Positions 15,745-24,044 of a stretch of 52,903 nucleotides of DNA are shown in pieces. The stretch covers positions 1 to 52,903 of the forward strand of contig JACRKZ010000156.1 of the NCBI GenBank assembly GCA_016235455.1. The letters are read 5' to 3'. This stretch comes from Armatimonadota bacterium. Its GTDB lineage: Bacteria > Armatimonadota > UBA10988. Position 1 is the stretch's first letter; every line of letters begins with the position of its first letter. The notes below the pieces were generated by a model. That model searched no databases. It was not told the DNA's origin and saw only the letters and a program-made list of their open reading frames with translations. A program made the position numbers and the translations under genes.

Positions 15745-17928
15745 TCACGGCGTCGCGCGATACACGCTCAGTTCAAAGATCGACCAGTGATAGGTCGGAT
15801 TGGTGCCGGTCTGCGTGATGCGCAGGTAGCGCGCGGTCTGCGGCGCGAAGGTGATGGTCGTGATGCCCAGCGCGCCCCGGCCGGTGGCCACCGGCTGGCC
15901 CCAGGTCGTGCCGTCGTCCGAGAGGGTCACGGCGTACTCGGTGGGCGAGTCCCACAGCGCCCAGGTGTTGTCGAGCACGACCTTGTCGAACGTCTGGCGG
16001 TGGAGCATATCCACCTGGAACCACTGGCCGGGGTACTGGGTCCGGGTCATATCGCGCCAGCCGGTCCAGTAGTCGCCGTCCAGCGCGTTCGCCGCGGGCA
16101 CCTTGATGGGGATCTTGGCGCCGCTGAACAGGAACTCGCCGTCCGGCACCGAGGCCGATGCCACCCAACCACGCTTGTCGAGCGCCACCTCGGCGCGCGG
16201 CTTGGGTCGTGGCGCCTTGGGCGAGTCGAGCGGCACCACGCCGCGTCCCACCAGGTGCCAGGTGCCCGGCCGCAGGCGGAACTTGACATAGCCGTCCTGC
16301 TCGCCGATCCACGACAGGCCCGGCACCACGTCGTGGTAGCCGCCGTTCCACACCGTCTGGCCGTTGGCCAGGATGGCGTTGAGCCGCGTGAACGAGCGCC
16401 GCGGCAGCCCCACCACCGCCGTGGTGCCCGGCGGCGAGATGACGCTCAGGGCATACTCGGTCCCGCTCTTGCGGATCTCGACCGTCACGGGACCTTTGAC
16501 CGTGGGCACCGTGGTGTGCAGGTTGGTCAGGAAGGCCTCCTGGGGCAACACCTGGAAGGTCGACCAGCCCGGCTCGATGGGCCGCACGCCGACGGTGTTC
16601 TGGCCGAGGACGACCGCCGGCGGGTTCCAGCCGTGGTTGAGCGATGACGCGTCGTCGAACGCGTTCAGCCACGAGGCCCACCAGCGGTCGTAGTGTTCCC
16701 ACAGCGTGGTCTGGGGGGCGTCGATCATGGTGCGGTAGCGGGTCACCATGCGCAGCAGCGCCTGGTCGGGCCGGCCCATGCGGCATAGCGCTTCGAACAC
16801 CCAACGGTCGAAGAAGCAACTGGCGTTGGTGGTCCGGCTCAGCACGTCGGTCCAGATGGCATCCCACTTGCTCTCGTCGGCCAGCCCAGCGTTGACGGCC
16901 ATGGCGTTGGCCCGGTCGTCGGGCGCCGCCACGTCGGCCGACTGGTAGTAGCGCCCGCGCCAGAAGCGCTGGTCGAAGGTGCGGCGGACCTCGTCGCGCT
17001 TGGCGTCGATCAGCGCCAAGTCGGCCTGATGGCCGGTGGCCAGGGCCATCTGGCGCAGTGTCCCCAGGTCGATGTACCAGAAGCAGGTCTCGATGACGCT
17101 GGTGTCCTTGCTGTCTTTGCCCCAGTCGTACCAGGTGTTCTTGTGGCCGAACTGGTAGGTCTCCAGCAGGAAGGTCTTCGTCGCGTCGTAGACGGCGGCG
17201 ATGGACGCCAGGTCGCCCGAGTGCAGGTAGTAGAACCACAGGCCATACTCGCCCAGGAACTCGAGGTGCTGGCCGGGATAGAACTTGGGTTGGAGCTGGC
17301 GTGTCACCAGGTCCTTGGCCAGGGCGTGGGCGCGCTGGTCGAAGACATAGAAGCACTGGTTGAGCTCGGGCGTGCCATCGCCCCAGAAGCCGACGCGCTC
17401 GCGGTCGGGGCAGTCGTAGAAGTGGTCGCGCATGCACAGATACGCGGTGCGCGCGGCCTTGCGCCAGAGGATGTTGAAGTCCTCGTCGTTGCACCAGAAC
17501 GAGCCGGCGACGCTCGTGTCGTAGCCGGTTTCGCGGTACCGGACAGCCCGCACCCCTACTCCCGCGGGGATGGTGTAGACGGCGCCCTCGCCGCTGACCC
17601 AGTTCTTGGCCTCGTAGACGCGCTTGCCGTCCACGGTGTCCTGGGTCTCGGTCGGCGTCAGGTAGAGCACCAGCGGATTGCTGGAATTGAAGGTCAGCGT
17701 CTTGCCCGCGGGCGCATCCACCTCGATCCAAGGCTGGAATTGGCAGTTGTAGGGCAGAGCGCAGACCAGACGCCAGGGCTTCTCCTCGGCATGGGGCAGG
17801 TCTTCAGAAACCCGCACGTAGTCCTTCAGGCCATAGTCGCGGATGGGCATGGCGGTCCTCGCTGGTCCGGCGGCGAGGACCGCCACGATGGCGCACAACA
17901 CGGCTCGCAGGGTCTGGCGGCGCGGCAT
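15745..17928 (-). CDS. Exported GH78-like alpha-L-rhamnosidase with C-terminal F5/8 discoidin domain
   Basis: 727 aa. The ATG at 17928 follows GGGGAG at 6 nt and opens a signal peptide (LRAVLCAIVAVLAAGPA). Residues about 145-480 are the six-hairpin catalytic domain; DCPDRERVGFWGD (172-184) matches the rhamnosidase DCPQR-E-RLGW-GD signature, making E177 a candidate catalytic residue. NHGWNPPAV marks the end of the barrel, followed by the short beta domain (480-560). Residues about 590-727 form a galactose-binding-like F5/8 type C domain (LDGDYWTGWRDM to RYLRITQTG). The N-terminal CBM67-type module of many GH78 enzymes is missing. The likely role is extracellular removal of rhamnose or a related sugar from polysaccharide. 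Confidence 0.85.
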   Translation of the reverse strand: MPRRQTLRAVLCAIVAVLAAGPARTAMPIRDYGLKDYVRVSEDLPHAEEKPWRLVCALPYNCQFQPWIEVDAPAGKTLTFNSSNPLVLYLTPTETQDTVDGKRVYEAKNWVSGEGAVYTIPAGVGVRAVRYRETGYDTSVAGSFWCNDEDFNILWRKAARTAYLCMRDHFYDCPDRERVGFWGDGTPELNQCFYVFDQRAHALAKDLVTRQLQPKFYPGQHLEFLGEYGLWFYYLHSGDLASIAAVYDATKTFLLETYQFGHKNTWYDWGKDSKDTSVIETCFWYIDLGTLRQMALATGHQADLALIDAKRDEVRRTFDQRFWRGRYYQSADVAAPDDRANAMAVNAGLADESKWDAIWTDVLSRTTNASCFFDRWVFEALCRMGRPDQALLRMVTRYRTMIDAPQTTLWEHYDRWWASWLNAFDDASSLNHGWNPPAVVLGQNTVGVRPIEPGWSTFQVLPQEAFLTNLHTTVPTVKGPVTVEIRKSGTEYALSVISPPGTTAVVGLPRRSFTRLNAILANGQTVWNGGYHDVVPGLSWIGEQDGYVKFRLRPGTWHLVGRGVVPLDSPKAPRPKPRAEVALDKRGWVASASVPDGEFLFSGAKIPIKVPAANALDGDYWTGWRDMTRTQYPGQWFQVDMLHRQTFDKVVLDNTWALWDSPTEYAVTLSDDGTTWGQPVATGRGALGITTITFAPQTARYLRITQTGTNPTYHWSIFELSVYRATP

Positions 17929-18003
17929 GGCGGCTCCCCGGTTTGGGGCGGTCTGTTCGCCGAGGTCGGAGCGCCTCCTTTGCCGCGGTTGGTGTCACCG
18001 GCC

Positions 18004-18207
18004 TCACTCCCTGAAAGTAGTCGGCCCGCTGGCTACCGTCGAAAGCGGCCCGAGGTCAGGCAGCACCGGCCGAAAGCGGCGGCCCGACCCGCACGGGCAA
18101 GGGTCGCGGCGGCCGAGCTTCTCGCTCAGTTCTTTGTCGCCATGGACCACGCGCGCACCGCGCATGACGCGTGCTTCGGACGGGAAGCCCTTACGGCGCT
18201 TGCTCAT
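18004..18207 (-). CDS. SEC-C motif mini-protein, apparently frameshifted in its zinc site
   Basis: 67 aa. Residues 1-35 (MSKRRKGFPSEARVM, VVHGDKELSEKL) lead into GRRDPCPCGSGRRF, the first half of the SEC-C zinc motif found at the SecA C-terminus and in many small proteins. The motif should end in CC or CH, but this frame reads PVLPDLG. One base less at 18067-18072 would give RRFRRCCLTSGRFRR and a stop at 18033-18035, a perfect SEC-C ending. So either the sequence carries a one-base insertion error or the zinc site is broken. The role of these small SEC-C proteins is unknown. Confidence 0.7.
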   Translation of the reverse strand: MSKRRKGFPSEARVMRGARVVHGDKELSEKLGRRDPCPCGSGRRFRPVLPDLGPLSTVASGPTTFRE

Positions 18208-18297
18208 TGGCTCGAAAGCCCAGTTCGTCGTACCGTGGTTGGCGTGACATAGCGCACCTCCTTGGCCGGAGGCTGTATCGCGCCACCGCGGCTGGTG

Positions 18298-18612
18298 CTA
18301 AGGCGCGGCCAGCGTCGGCACGCCCTGGTCGTCCACGGTGATCTCGCCCAGCAGCACGCGCCGGTCGCCTTCGTCGCTGTCGGGTCGCAGGCGCTCGTTG
18401 GGCTGGCCCAGCAGTGCCGGGCGGAACAGCCCGGTGGCCAGCCGGTACGACTTGCCCTTGGCCTCCGGCGGTACGACGAAGCGGAGCGTCACCGCCACGT
18501 CGCCGGGCTGGGCCAGACTCGGGTTGCCCACGGGATGGCCCTGGAAGGCGATCTTGCCGTCGGCGGCATCGCAATGCAGGAAGGGCATGGCGTCGCCCGC
18601 GCCGTTGTGGAG
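18298..18612 (-). pseudogene. Out-of-frame C-terminal part of the DUF4832 protein
   Basis: About 105 codons in another frame continue the DUF4832 gene: DLHNGAGDAMPFLHCD, then a beta-rich domain (IAFQGHPVGNPSLAQPGDVAVTL cut into pieces) and a clean stop at 18298. Its own frame has no start and reads as a natural continuation after residue 414 (LAYNQ) of the upstream frame. It is listed separately because the reading frame is broken at about 18612-18622. Confidence 0.7.
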
Positions 18613-19862
18613 GTCTGGTTGTAAGCCAGCGGATAGCTGCGCTTCGAGCGCTTGGTCAGCACCTGATCGGCCGGGCCGACGGGCAGGTCCCGCGCGTTGA
18701 GCGCGTCGTCGACGAACACCCCCACGACGCCGCCCTTGGCATCGGTCAGCGTGAGGCAGGGGTAACCGCCGGCATAGCACGGCGCCACGCCGGCATTGCG
18801 CCATGACCAGTCGACGCTCAGCTCACCACCGAGCTCGATCTGCTGGGGCCAGGTGATGCTCGTCGGCAGCAGGCGATAGCCCATGCGCTTGTTCATCGCG
18901 GCGATCAACGGCCCGCACTCGGCCAGGAACTCGCGCGGCCACCAGTGGATGCTCGCGTAGGAGGCGTGGTATTCCTCCAGCGCCTTGAGGTACAGGCTGC
19001 CATCGCCCCAGTTGCCCCGGTCGCGCGAGCCGCCGTAGTGCTCGCTCTCCAAGATGGTGGGCACCGTCGGCCAGAAGCCCTGGGCCATCTCGGCGTGGAA
19101 GTAGGCGTTCTTGCCCGGCTGCACCAGGATGCTGTCGTCGCGCAGGCCCAGGCCGTGCTCGCGGGCGTAGTCGATGGCCGCGTCGCCCTGGAAGGAGAAG
19201 TCGTCGTTGGCCACCAGCAGCGACTTGCCGAAATGCTTGCGGTACAGGTCTATGTGCCGGATGACTGTTTCGGCGGGGTACTTCATCTGGGTGCTGGCCC
19301 ACAGGTGGCCCTCGCCCCACACGCCGAACGAACCGACATCGACGAACGACACGGCGGGATCGCCGTCGTAACGCTTGGCCAGCGCGGCCAGGAAGCGGTC
19401 GAGCTTGTCCAGGAAGACTGGGTCGTTGTAGTCGGGCTCCCAGTAGGGGCCTTTCTCGTCCACCTTACCGGGCGTGAAGTTGTAGCCCTTGGCGCCGGCC
19501 TTCTGCACCCATTCGGGAGTGGCCCAGCGCGTCCACGACTCGCAGACGCTGATGCGTAGCGCGATCTGCAGGCCCTTGTCGCGCCAGCGCTGCGTGGGCG
19601 CATCGAGCACCGACCAGCAGAACTTGCCTTCCTCGGGCTCCACATAGGACCACGGGATGCGCAGGTAGACGCAGTTCATGCCAGGGAAGTCGTCGACCGT
19701 GTCCGACGGCGCCAGGCGCGAGCCGTAGTTGGTGGGGACGTTGTCGTAGAAGTGCAGCACCCAGCCCATGCCGGGGTTGCGCAGCGCCTCGCCGGTATCG
19801 GCCGGTTGGACCGTCACGCCATCGGCGGCCAGTGCCGCCGCCAGAGCCATCCACAATGCCAT
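18489..19862 (-). CDS. Exported DUF4832/DUF4874 family protein (glycosidase-like barrel), frameshifted near its end
   Basis: 457 aa in the present frame. The ATG at 19862 has GAGG about 8 nt upstream and is followed by a signal peptide (MALWMALAAALAADG). Residues about 25-170 (NPGMGWVLHFYDN, YLRIPWSYVEPEEGKFCWSVLD) are the DUF4874-type N-terminal half of a TIM barrel; residues 170-340 complete it, and residues 345 onward are the DUF4832 beta domain. This family is usually taken as an uncharacterised glycoside-hydrolase-like protein. The last 43 codons (TSTTARATPCPSC and onward) are a wrong-frame tail; the real C-terminus continues in the frame of 18298-18612. Divergent from the epimerase gene at 19930. 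Confidence 0.75.
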   Translation of the reverse strand: MALWMALAAALAADGVTVQPADTGEALRNPGMGWVLHFYDNVPTNYGSRLAPSDTVDDFPGMNCVYLRIPWSYVEPEEGKFCWSVLDAPTQRWRDKGLQIALRISVCESWTRWATPEWVQKAGAKGYNFTPGKVDEKGPYWEPDYNDPVFLDKLDRFLAALAKRYDGDPAVSFVDVGSFGVWGEGHLWASTQMKYPAETVIRHIDLYRKHFGKSLLVANDDFSFQGDAAIDYAREHGLGLRDDSILVQPGKNAYFHAEMAQGFWPTVPTILESEHYGGSRDRGNWGDGSLYLKALEEYHASYASIHWWPREFLAECGPLIAAMNKRMGYRLLPTSITWPQQIELGGELSVDWSWRNAGVAPCYAGGYPCLTLTDAKGGVVGVFVDDALNARDLPVGPADQVLTKRSKRSYPLAYNQTSTTARATPCPSCIAMPPTARSPSRAIPWATRVWPSPATWR

Positions 19863-19929
19863 CGTCTGCCTCACGCCGAGCGCGTTCGTGGTGGGGTCCC
19901 GCGTTCCTTCGTTGTGATACCCTGTCGGC

Positions 19930-20910
19930 ATGGCAATCTTGGTCACCGGTGGCACCGGTTTCGTGGGCTGGCATGTGGCGCGGCTGCTGACAGAGGCCGG
20001 CGCTAACGTGCGTTGTCTGGTGCGCTCGGGCAGCGATACCTCGCGCCTGGAGCCGCTCGGCGTCGAGCTGGCGGTGGGCGACCTGCGCGATGCCGAGTCG
20101 CTGAGGCGCGCCGCGCGCGGCTGCGCCCAGGTCTATCACGTCGCCGCTGACTACCGGCTGTGGACGCGCGACCCGCACGAGATGTACGCCTCCAATGTCG
20201 ACGGCACGCGCGCGCTGTTGGCTGCCGCCGAGGATGCCGAGCGCATCGTCTACACCTCCAGCGTGGGTTGCCTGGGCTTGCACCATGACGGCACGCCTGC
20301 CGACGAGACGACGCCGGTGAGCCTGAACGACATGGTCGGCCACTACAAGCGCAGCAAGTACCTGGCCGAGGAGGTGGCCCGCGAGCGTGCCGCCGCCGGC
20401 CAGCCGATCGTCATCGTCAACCCGTCCACGCCCATCGGCGAGGCCGATGTGAAGCCGACGCGCACCGGGCAGATCGTCGTCGACTTCCTGCGCGGCAAGA
20501 TGCCCGGGTTCGTCAGCACCGGGCTCAACCTGGTGGACGTGCGCGACGTAGCGGCGGGCCATCTGCTGGCCATGGAGCGCGGTCGCGTCGGTGAACGCTA
20601 CATCCTGGGCCATCGCGACCTGACCCTGGAGCAGATTCTGGCCACGCTGGCCGAACTGACCGGGCTGCCGCGACCGACCTTCCGCGTGCCGTTCGCGCTG
20701 GCCTTTGCCGCCGCCTACGCGGATACGTTCTGGAACGTCGTGGTGCGCCGTCGGCCGCCCAACATCCCGGTGGACGGCGTGCGCATGGCGCGGCACTTCA
20801 TGTACTTCTCGCCGGCCAAGGCGGTGGCCGAGCTGGGCCTGCCGCAGACGCCGGTTGAGGAGCCGCTGGAGCGGGCTGTGGCCTGGTTCCGCGAGCATGG
20901 CTACTGCTAG
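19930..20910 (+). CDS. hpnA: NAD-dependent epimerase/reductase, HpnA-like
   Basis: 326 aa, an extended short-chain dehydrogenase. GGTGFVG at 7-13 binds NAD(P), and Y139-x3-K143 with the TSSV motif at 109-112 forms the catalytic site. The stretch HVAADYRLWTRDP followed by NVDGTR is the hallmark of the hopanoid-associated sugar epimerase family. HpnA acts on the sugar head group or related NDP-sugar in hopanoid-making bacteria, but no other hopanoid gene is in this window, so the substrate is open. The start has no clear ribosome site; the 67-nt gap to the divergent DUF4832 gene must hold both promoters. Confidence 0.8.
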   Translation: MAILVTGGTGFVGWHVARLLTEAGANVRCLVRSGSDTSRLEPLGVELAVGDLRDAESLRRAARGCAQVYHVAADYRLWTRDPHEMYASNVDGTRALLAAAEDAERIVYTSSVGCLGLHHDGTPADETTPVSLNDMVGHYKRSKYLAEEVARERAAAGQPIVIVNPSTPIGEADVKPTRTGQIVVDFLRGKMPGFVSTGLNLVDVRDVAAGHLLAMERGRVGERYILGHRDLTLEQILATLAELTGLPRPTFRVPFALAFAAAYADTFWNVVVRRRPPNIPVDGVRMARHFMYFSPAKAVAELGLPQTPVEEPLERAVAWFREHGYC

Positions 20911-20914
20911 ACAG

Positions 20915-20977
20915 GGCCGTGAGACGTGGGGCGTAGGAGTCTTCAGCGCTCTGACCTACGTCTCACGTCCCACGTCC
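20915..20977. repeat. Intergenic imperfect palindrome with ACGTGGGG/ACGTGAGAC units
   Basis: The arms 20915-20938 and 20954-20977 pair at 19 of 24 positions around a 15-nt loop, and each arm contains internal near-repeats (GTGAGACGTGGGGCGTAGG). It starts 4 nt after the hpnA stop. It probably shapes the 3' end of that transcript; no U-tract follows. Confidence 0.65.
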
Positions 20978-21039
20978 ATTGGCGAACCTTGCCGCGACCG
21001 GCAACGCTTTGGGTACAATAGGATGGTGGAGCAAACCCC

Positions 21040-21513
21040 ATGTGGCTGATCCTCGGTGCGCTGGGCGCGGTGTTGTTGATGCTGAAGACCGCGGTGACAT
21101 ATGCGGCGGTGGCGCTGACAGCGTTGGTGGCGGTGGGCAACGAGCTGCGGCGCTGGCCGGTGCTCAAGTTCCTCGAGGGCCGGCAGATAGCGCTACGGCG
21201 GGCTTGGGGTACCAGCCTGCTGGCCTACTTCCTACTGGCCGTGGCCTATGCCTGGGCCGAGCAGCGCACCGACGCACTGGTCGTCGACTGCCTCGGCATT
21301 GTGGTCATGGTGTCGACGGTGATGTTGCTGGCGCAGCGCAAGTCGCTGCGCGAGGTGCGCGGTCGGCGCGATGATGAGGTGCCGGCCGAGCCCAGGGCGA
21401 GCGAGGCGGGTCGTCGGCCGCGGACGGGCAAGCTGGTAGACGTGGATGACGACGGCGATGAGTCGCTGTCGCCGAGCCGGCCGCGCCGCCGTCGGCGGGT
21501 GCCGCGAGACTGA
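21040..21513 (+). CDS. Small integral membrane protein with charged tail
   Basis: 157 aa. The ATG at 21040 follows GGTGGAG. Hydrophobic helices at about 2-33 (WLILGALGAVLLMLK, AAVALTALVAVG), 58-74 and 83-99 suggest three or four membrane passes. The last 55 residues are hydrophilic, first mixed (REVRGRRDDEVPAEPR), then acidic (DVDDDGDE), then strongly basic (RPRRRRRVPRD). I do not recognise the family. The following aldolase-like gene starts 14 nt after its stop, so they are probably co-transcribed. Confidence 0.7.
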   Translation: MWLILGALGAVLLMLKTAVTYAAVALTALVAVGNELRRWPVLKFLEGRQIALRRAWGTSLLAYFLLAVAYAWAEQRTDALVVDCLGIVVMVSTVMLLAQRKSLREVRGRRDDEVPAEPRASEAGRRPRTGKLVDVDDDGDESLSPSRPRRRRRVPRD

Positions 21514-21527
21514 AAGAGCAGGCTGTC

Positions 21528-22472
21528 GTGGGTGATCGTGTCTTTGATAAGCTGGCCAGGCCCGATTCCTTGGCCCAATCGCCGATCTTCGTCTTTGCCG
21601 GCGATGCCCAAGCCGCCGGTGGCCTGCGCGGACTGGGCGCCACCGGCGCCGCCGCGCAACGGCACCATCGCAAGCGGCCCGAGTTCCTGGAACTGTGCCG
21701 CGAGCTGAGTCTCGACGGCGCCATCGATGGCTGCCTGATGACCCCGGCCGACGCCGAGACGCTGGCCGTCGATGAGCGCTTCTTCGACCGCATCGACGTG
21801 ACTCCGCTGGTCCGCACCAACGCCGAGACCTGGATCTGGAGCCCGCGCCACGGTGCCTACAACCGCGCCGTCTCGCGCCCGTTCCAGACCGTGCCCCTGC
21901 GCGATGCCGGCTTCTGCCGCGACCTCATCTGCCAGGTGCAGGACTTCAACATCCGCCTCGGGCTGTACAGCATCACGCTCAACAACGAGGTCGAGGCCGA
22001 CCTGCGCACCCTGGAAACCTATCTGGCCTATGCCCACGAGGTGGGCAAGACGCCTGGGTTCGACCACTTCCTCGAGGTCTTTCTGCCCAACATGCCGCAG
22101 CATGGCATGAGCAGCGAGCAGATGGGCGAGTACGTGGCCGACAACATCGTGCGCACGATGAGCTACCTGCGACGCCACGAGCGCCCGCTGTTCATCAAGA
22201 CCGCTTACACCACCGCGTCGGTCTGGCGCGAGTTGTGCTCGTTCGACCCGACGCTGATCATCGGCGCGCTCGGCGGCCCGCGCACCGACGCGCGTGGCAC
22301 GCTGGAACTGGTCCGCAACGTGGTGGTCAACGGTGGCCGGATCATCCTGTTCGGCCGGGCCGTGTTCGAGGACGAGCACCCGCGCGCCATCTGCCAGGCC
22401 ATCCGCCGCGTGCTCGATGGGCAGGACCCGGTCACTGCCTACGAGTGGTACCGCGCGGAGTCGGCTCGATGA
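21528..22472 (+). CDS. Class I aldolase-like TIM-barrel protein (DeoC/LacD/DhnA type)
   Basis: 314 aa from a GTG at 21528, with AGAGCAGG upstream. The C-terminal third reads RPLFIKTAYT, then LIIGALGGPRTDARGTLEL, then GRIILFGRAVFEDEHPRA, the beta-strand order expected for class I aldolases, with K224 a candidate Schiff-base lysine and the last segment forming the phosphate site. The N-terminal half (RPEFLELCRELSLDGAIDG) fits the first barrel strands. Which aldol substrate is used cannot be read. Its stop overlaps the start of the DUF4397 gene (ATGA), so the two are translationally coupled. Confidence 0.6.
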   Translation: MGDRVFDKLARPDSLAQSPIFVFAGDAQAAGGLRGLGATGAAAQRHHRKRPEFLELCRELSLDGAIDGCLMTPADAETLAVDERFFDRIDVTPLVRTNAETWIWSPRHGAYNRAVSRPFQTVPLRDAGFCRDLICQVQDFNIRLGLYSITLNNEVEADLRTLETYLAYAHEVGKTPGFDHFLEVFLPNMPQHGMSSEQMGEYVADNIVRTMSYLRRHERPLFIKTAYTTASVWRELCSFDPTLIIGALGGPRTDARGTLELVRNVVVNGGRIILFGRAVFEDEHPRAICQAIRRVLDGQDPVTAYEWYRAESAR

Positions 22473-23149
22473 GAGCCCTGCTGGCGCTGCTGGTGGTGAC
22501 CGTCGCGAGTGCGGCCGAGCCGGCGCCCGGCCTGCGATTCGTCTATGCCTACCCGCGCGTCGGCGCGGTCGACCTGCGCCTGACCGGGCCCGACGGTGCA
22601 CGGGCCGAGCAGCTGGCGCTGAGCGCGCCCGGGGTGACGCCGTGGCTGCCGCTGGCCTGGCCCCAGGGCGAGCTGACCATTCGGCCCGCCGGCCAGACCG
22701 ACGGCGACCCGCTCATCACCGCGCCGTTTGCCGCGACTGGCCGGGCTACGGTGATCGTCCTGCAGCCCGCCGACGAGCCCAAGCTGCTGGTGCTGGCCGA
22801 CGCGCCGCCGACGGTGCCGCCGGGCCAGGCGGCCTTCCGCGTGGTCAACGCCTTGCCCGGCGTGAGCCCGGTGACGCTCAAGCCGCGCCGGCCCACGGGC
22901 CAGCAGCCGGGCGAGCTGGCCGAGCAGAAGGTGGCCTACGGCGCCGTGAGCCAGTACCAATTCGTCGAGGCCGGCCTGCTTGCGTTGCGGGCCGTGCGGC
23001 CTGACGAGGAGAAGCCGTTCGACTGGGAGCTCACCAGTCTGCGACTGCTGCCCGGCGTGGCCTATACCGCGGTGCTCATGGGCCTGAGCTCGCCCGGCTC
23101 CGACGAGCTGCCGCTGACGCTGCTGCCCCTGGTCGACCGGCTGCCCTGA
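22469..23149 (+). CDS. Exported DUF4397-like beta protein
   Basis: 226 aa. The ATG at 22469 overlaps the previous stop by 4 nt. A signal peptide (MRALLALLVVTVASAAEP) precedes a repeat of two immunoglobulin-like halves, FVYAYPRVGAVDLRLTG and FRVVNALPGVSPVTLK, the pattern of DUF4397. The family is extracellular and of unknown function, often thought to bind ligands at the cell surface. It stands in an apparent operon with an aldolase-like protein and a GNAT enzyme, which does not clarify its job. Confidence 0.7.
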   Translation: MRALLALLVVTVASAAEPAPGLRFVYAYPRVGAVDLRLTGPDGARAEQLALSAPGVTPWLPLAWPQGELTIRPAGQTDGDPLITAPFAATGRATVIVLQPADEPKLLVLADAPPTVPPGQAAFRVVNALPGVSPVTLKPRRPTGQQPGELAEQKVAYGAVSQYQFVEAGLLALRAVRPDEEKPFDWELTSLRLLPGVAYTAVLMGLSSPGSDELPLTLLPLVDRLP

Positions 23150-23153
23150 CGCC

Positions 23154-23951
23154 ATGGCCGATCCTGCGCACCAATCCCGCGTCGAAGCCCTGCTGGCCTG
23201 GCTCTACCGTGACGAGTTACGGCATTCGCGCCTCATCTGGCGGCTCGAAGCCGACCGCCAGCTTGACCCGCCCTGGCCCTATGCCGGGCTGTGGCATGAT
23301 CCGGCCGGCGCCGCCATGGTCGATCTGCGCGCGCACCCCACGCTGGGCGACCCCGAGCACGGTCTGCCGTGGTACCAGGTGGCGGGCGACGACCCCATCG
23401 CCGTCGAGCTGCAACTGGCCACCTGGCTGCCGCCGACGTGTGAGATCCTGGCCGACCTCGACCTGCTGCCCATCCTGGAGCGGTTGGGCCACGTGGCCTC
23501 GTCGGGCCGGCTCCAAGTGCGCGCCTGCGCGCCCGGCGAGCTGACCGGCACCGCGGCGCCCTGCCGGCCGACCCGCCTGTCTCTCCGCCATCGTGCGTTG
23601 GTGGCCGAGAACGATTGGCGGCCCGACGACCTGGCCGACGAGACCGACGAGGCTCGTGGCGGCGTGCGCTGGGCAATCATCGAGGGCGGCCATCTGCTGG
23701 CGCGGCTGGTGGTGCAGCCGGTGTCAGAGCATGTTGTCGAGGTGGCCGACGTGCACACCCGGCCGGATGTGCGGCGCCGGGGCCACGCCGCGGCGCTCAT
23801 CGCGCATGTGGTGCGCCGGCTCCATGAGCGCGGCTTCACGGTCACCTACAGCGTCCATCCCAGCAATCTGCCGTCGATCCGCCTGGCCGCCAGCCTGGGC
23901 TTCACGCCGCGCTTCACCTGGGAGCGGTACCTGTTGGAGCGCGTCTTCTAG
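23154..23951 (+). CDS. GNAT family N-acetyltransferase
   Basis: 265 aa. The C-terminal 110 residues are a GNAT fold: VADVHTRPDVRRRGHAAALI supplies the acetyl-CoA pyrophosphate loop (RRRGHA in place of Q/RxxGxG/A), and HPSNLPSIRLAASLGF is the last strand-helix. The N-terminal 150 residues look like a degenerate second GNAT half. It begins 4 nt after the DUF4397 stop with no own ribosome site. The acceptor substrate is unknown. Confidence 0.8.
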   Translation: MADPAHQSRVEALLAWLYRDELRHSRLIWRLEADRQLDPPWPYAGLWHDPAGAAMVDLRAHPTLGDPEHGLPWYQVAGDDPIAVELQLATWLPPTCEILADLDLLPILERLGHVASSGRLQVRACAPGELTGTAAPCRPTRLSLRHRALVAENDWRPDDLADETDEARGGVRWAIIEGGHLLARLVVQPVSEHVVEVADVHTRPDVRRRGHAAALIAHVVRRLHERGFTVTYSVHPSNLPSIRLAASLGFTPRFTWERYLLERVF

Positions 23952-23988
23952 TGCCTGTTCTGCAGACGGGCGCGGTCCGCGTTCGCAG

Positions 23989-24016
23989 TTGAGCCTTCAG
24001 CCGCCTGACGGCTCAA
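23989..24016. terminator. Possible bidirectional hairpin between convergent genes
   Basis: TTGAGCC (23989-23995) pairs with GGCTCAA (24010-24016) in the gap between the convergent GNAT and MutL genes. There is no clear T-tract, so this is a weak call. Confidence 0.35.
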
Positions 24017-24044
24017 GAGCAGAAACGCTGGCCCGGAGCAGCGG

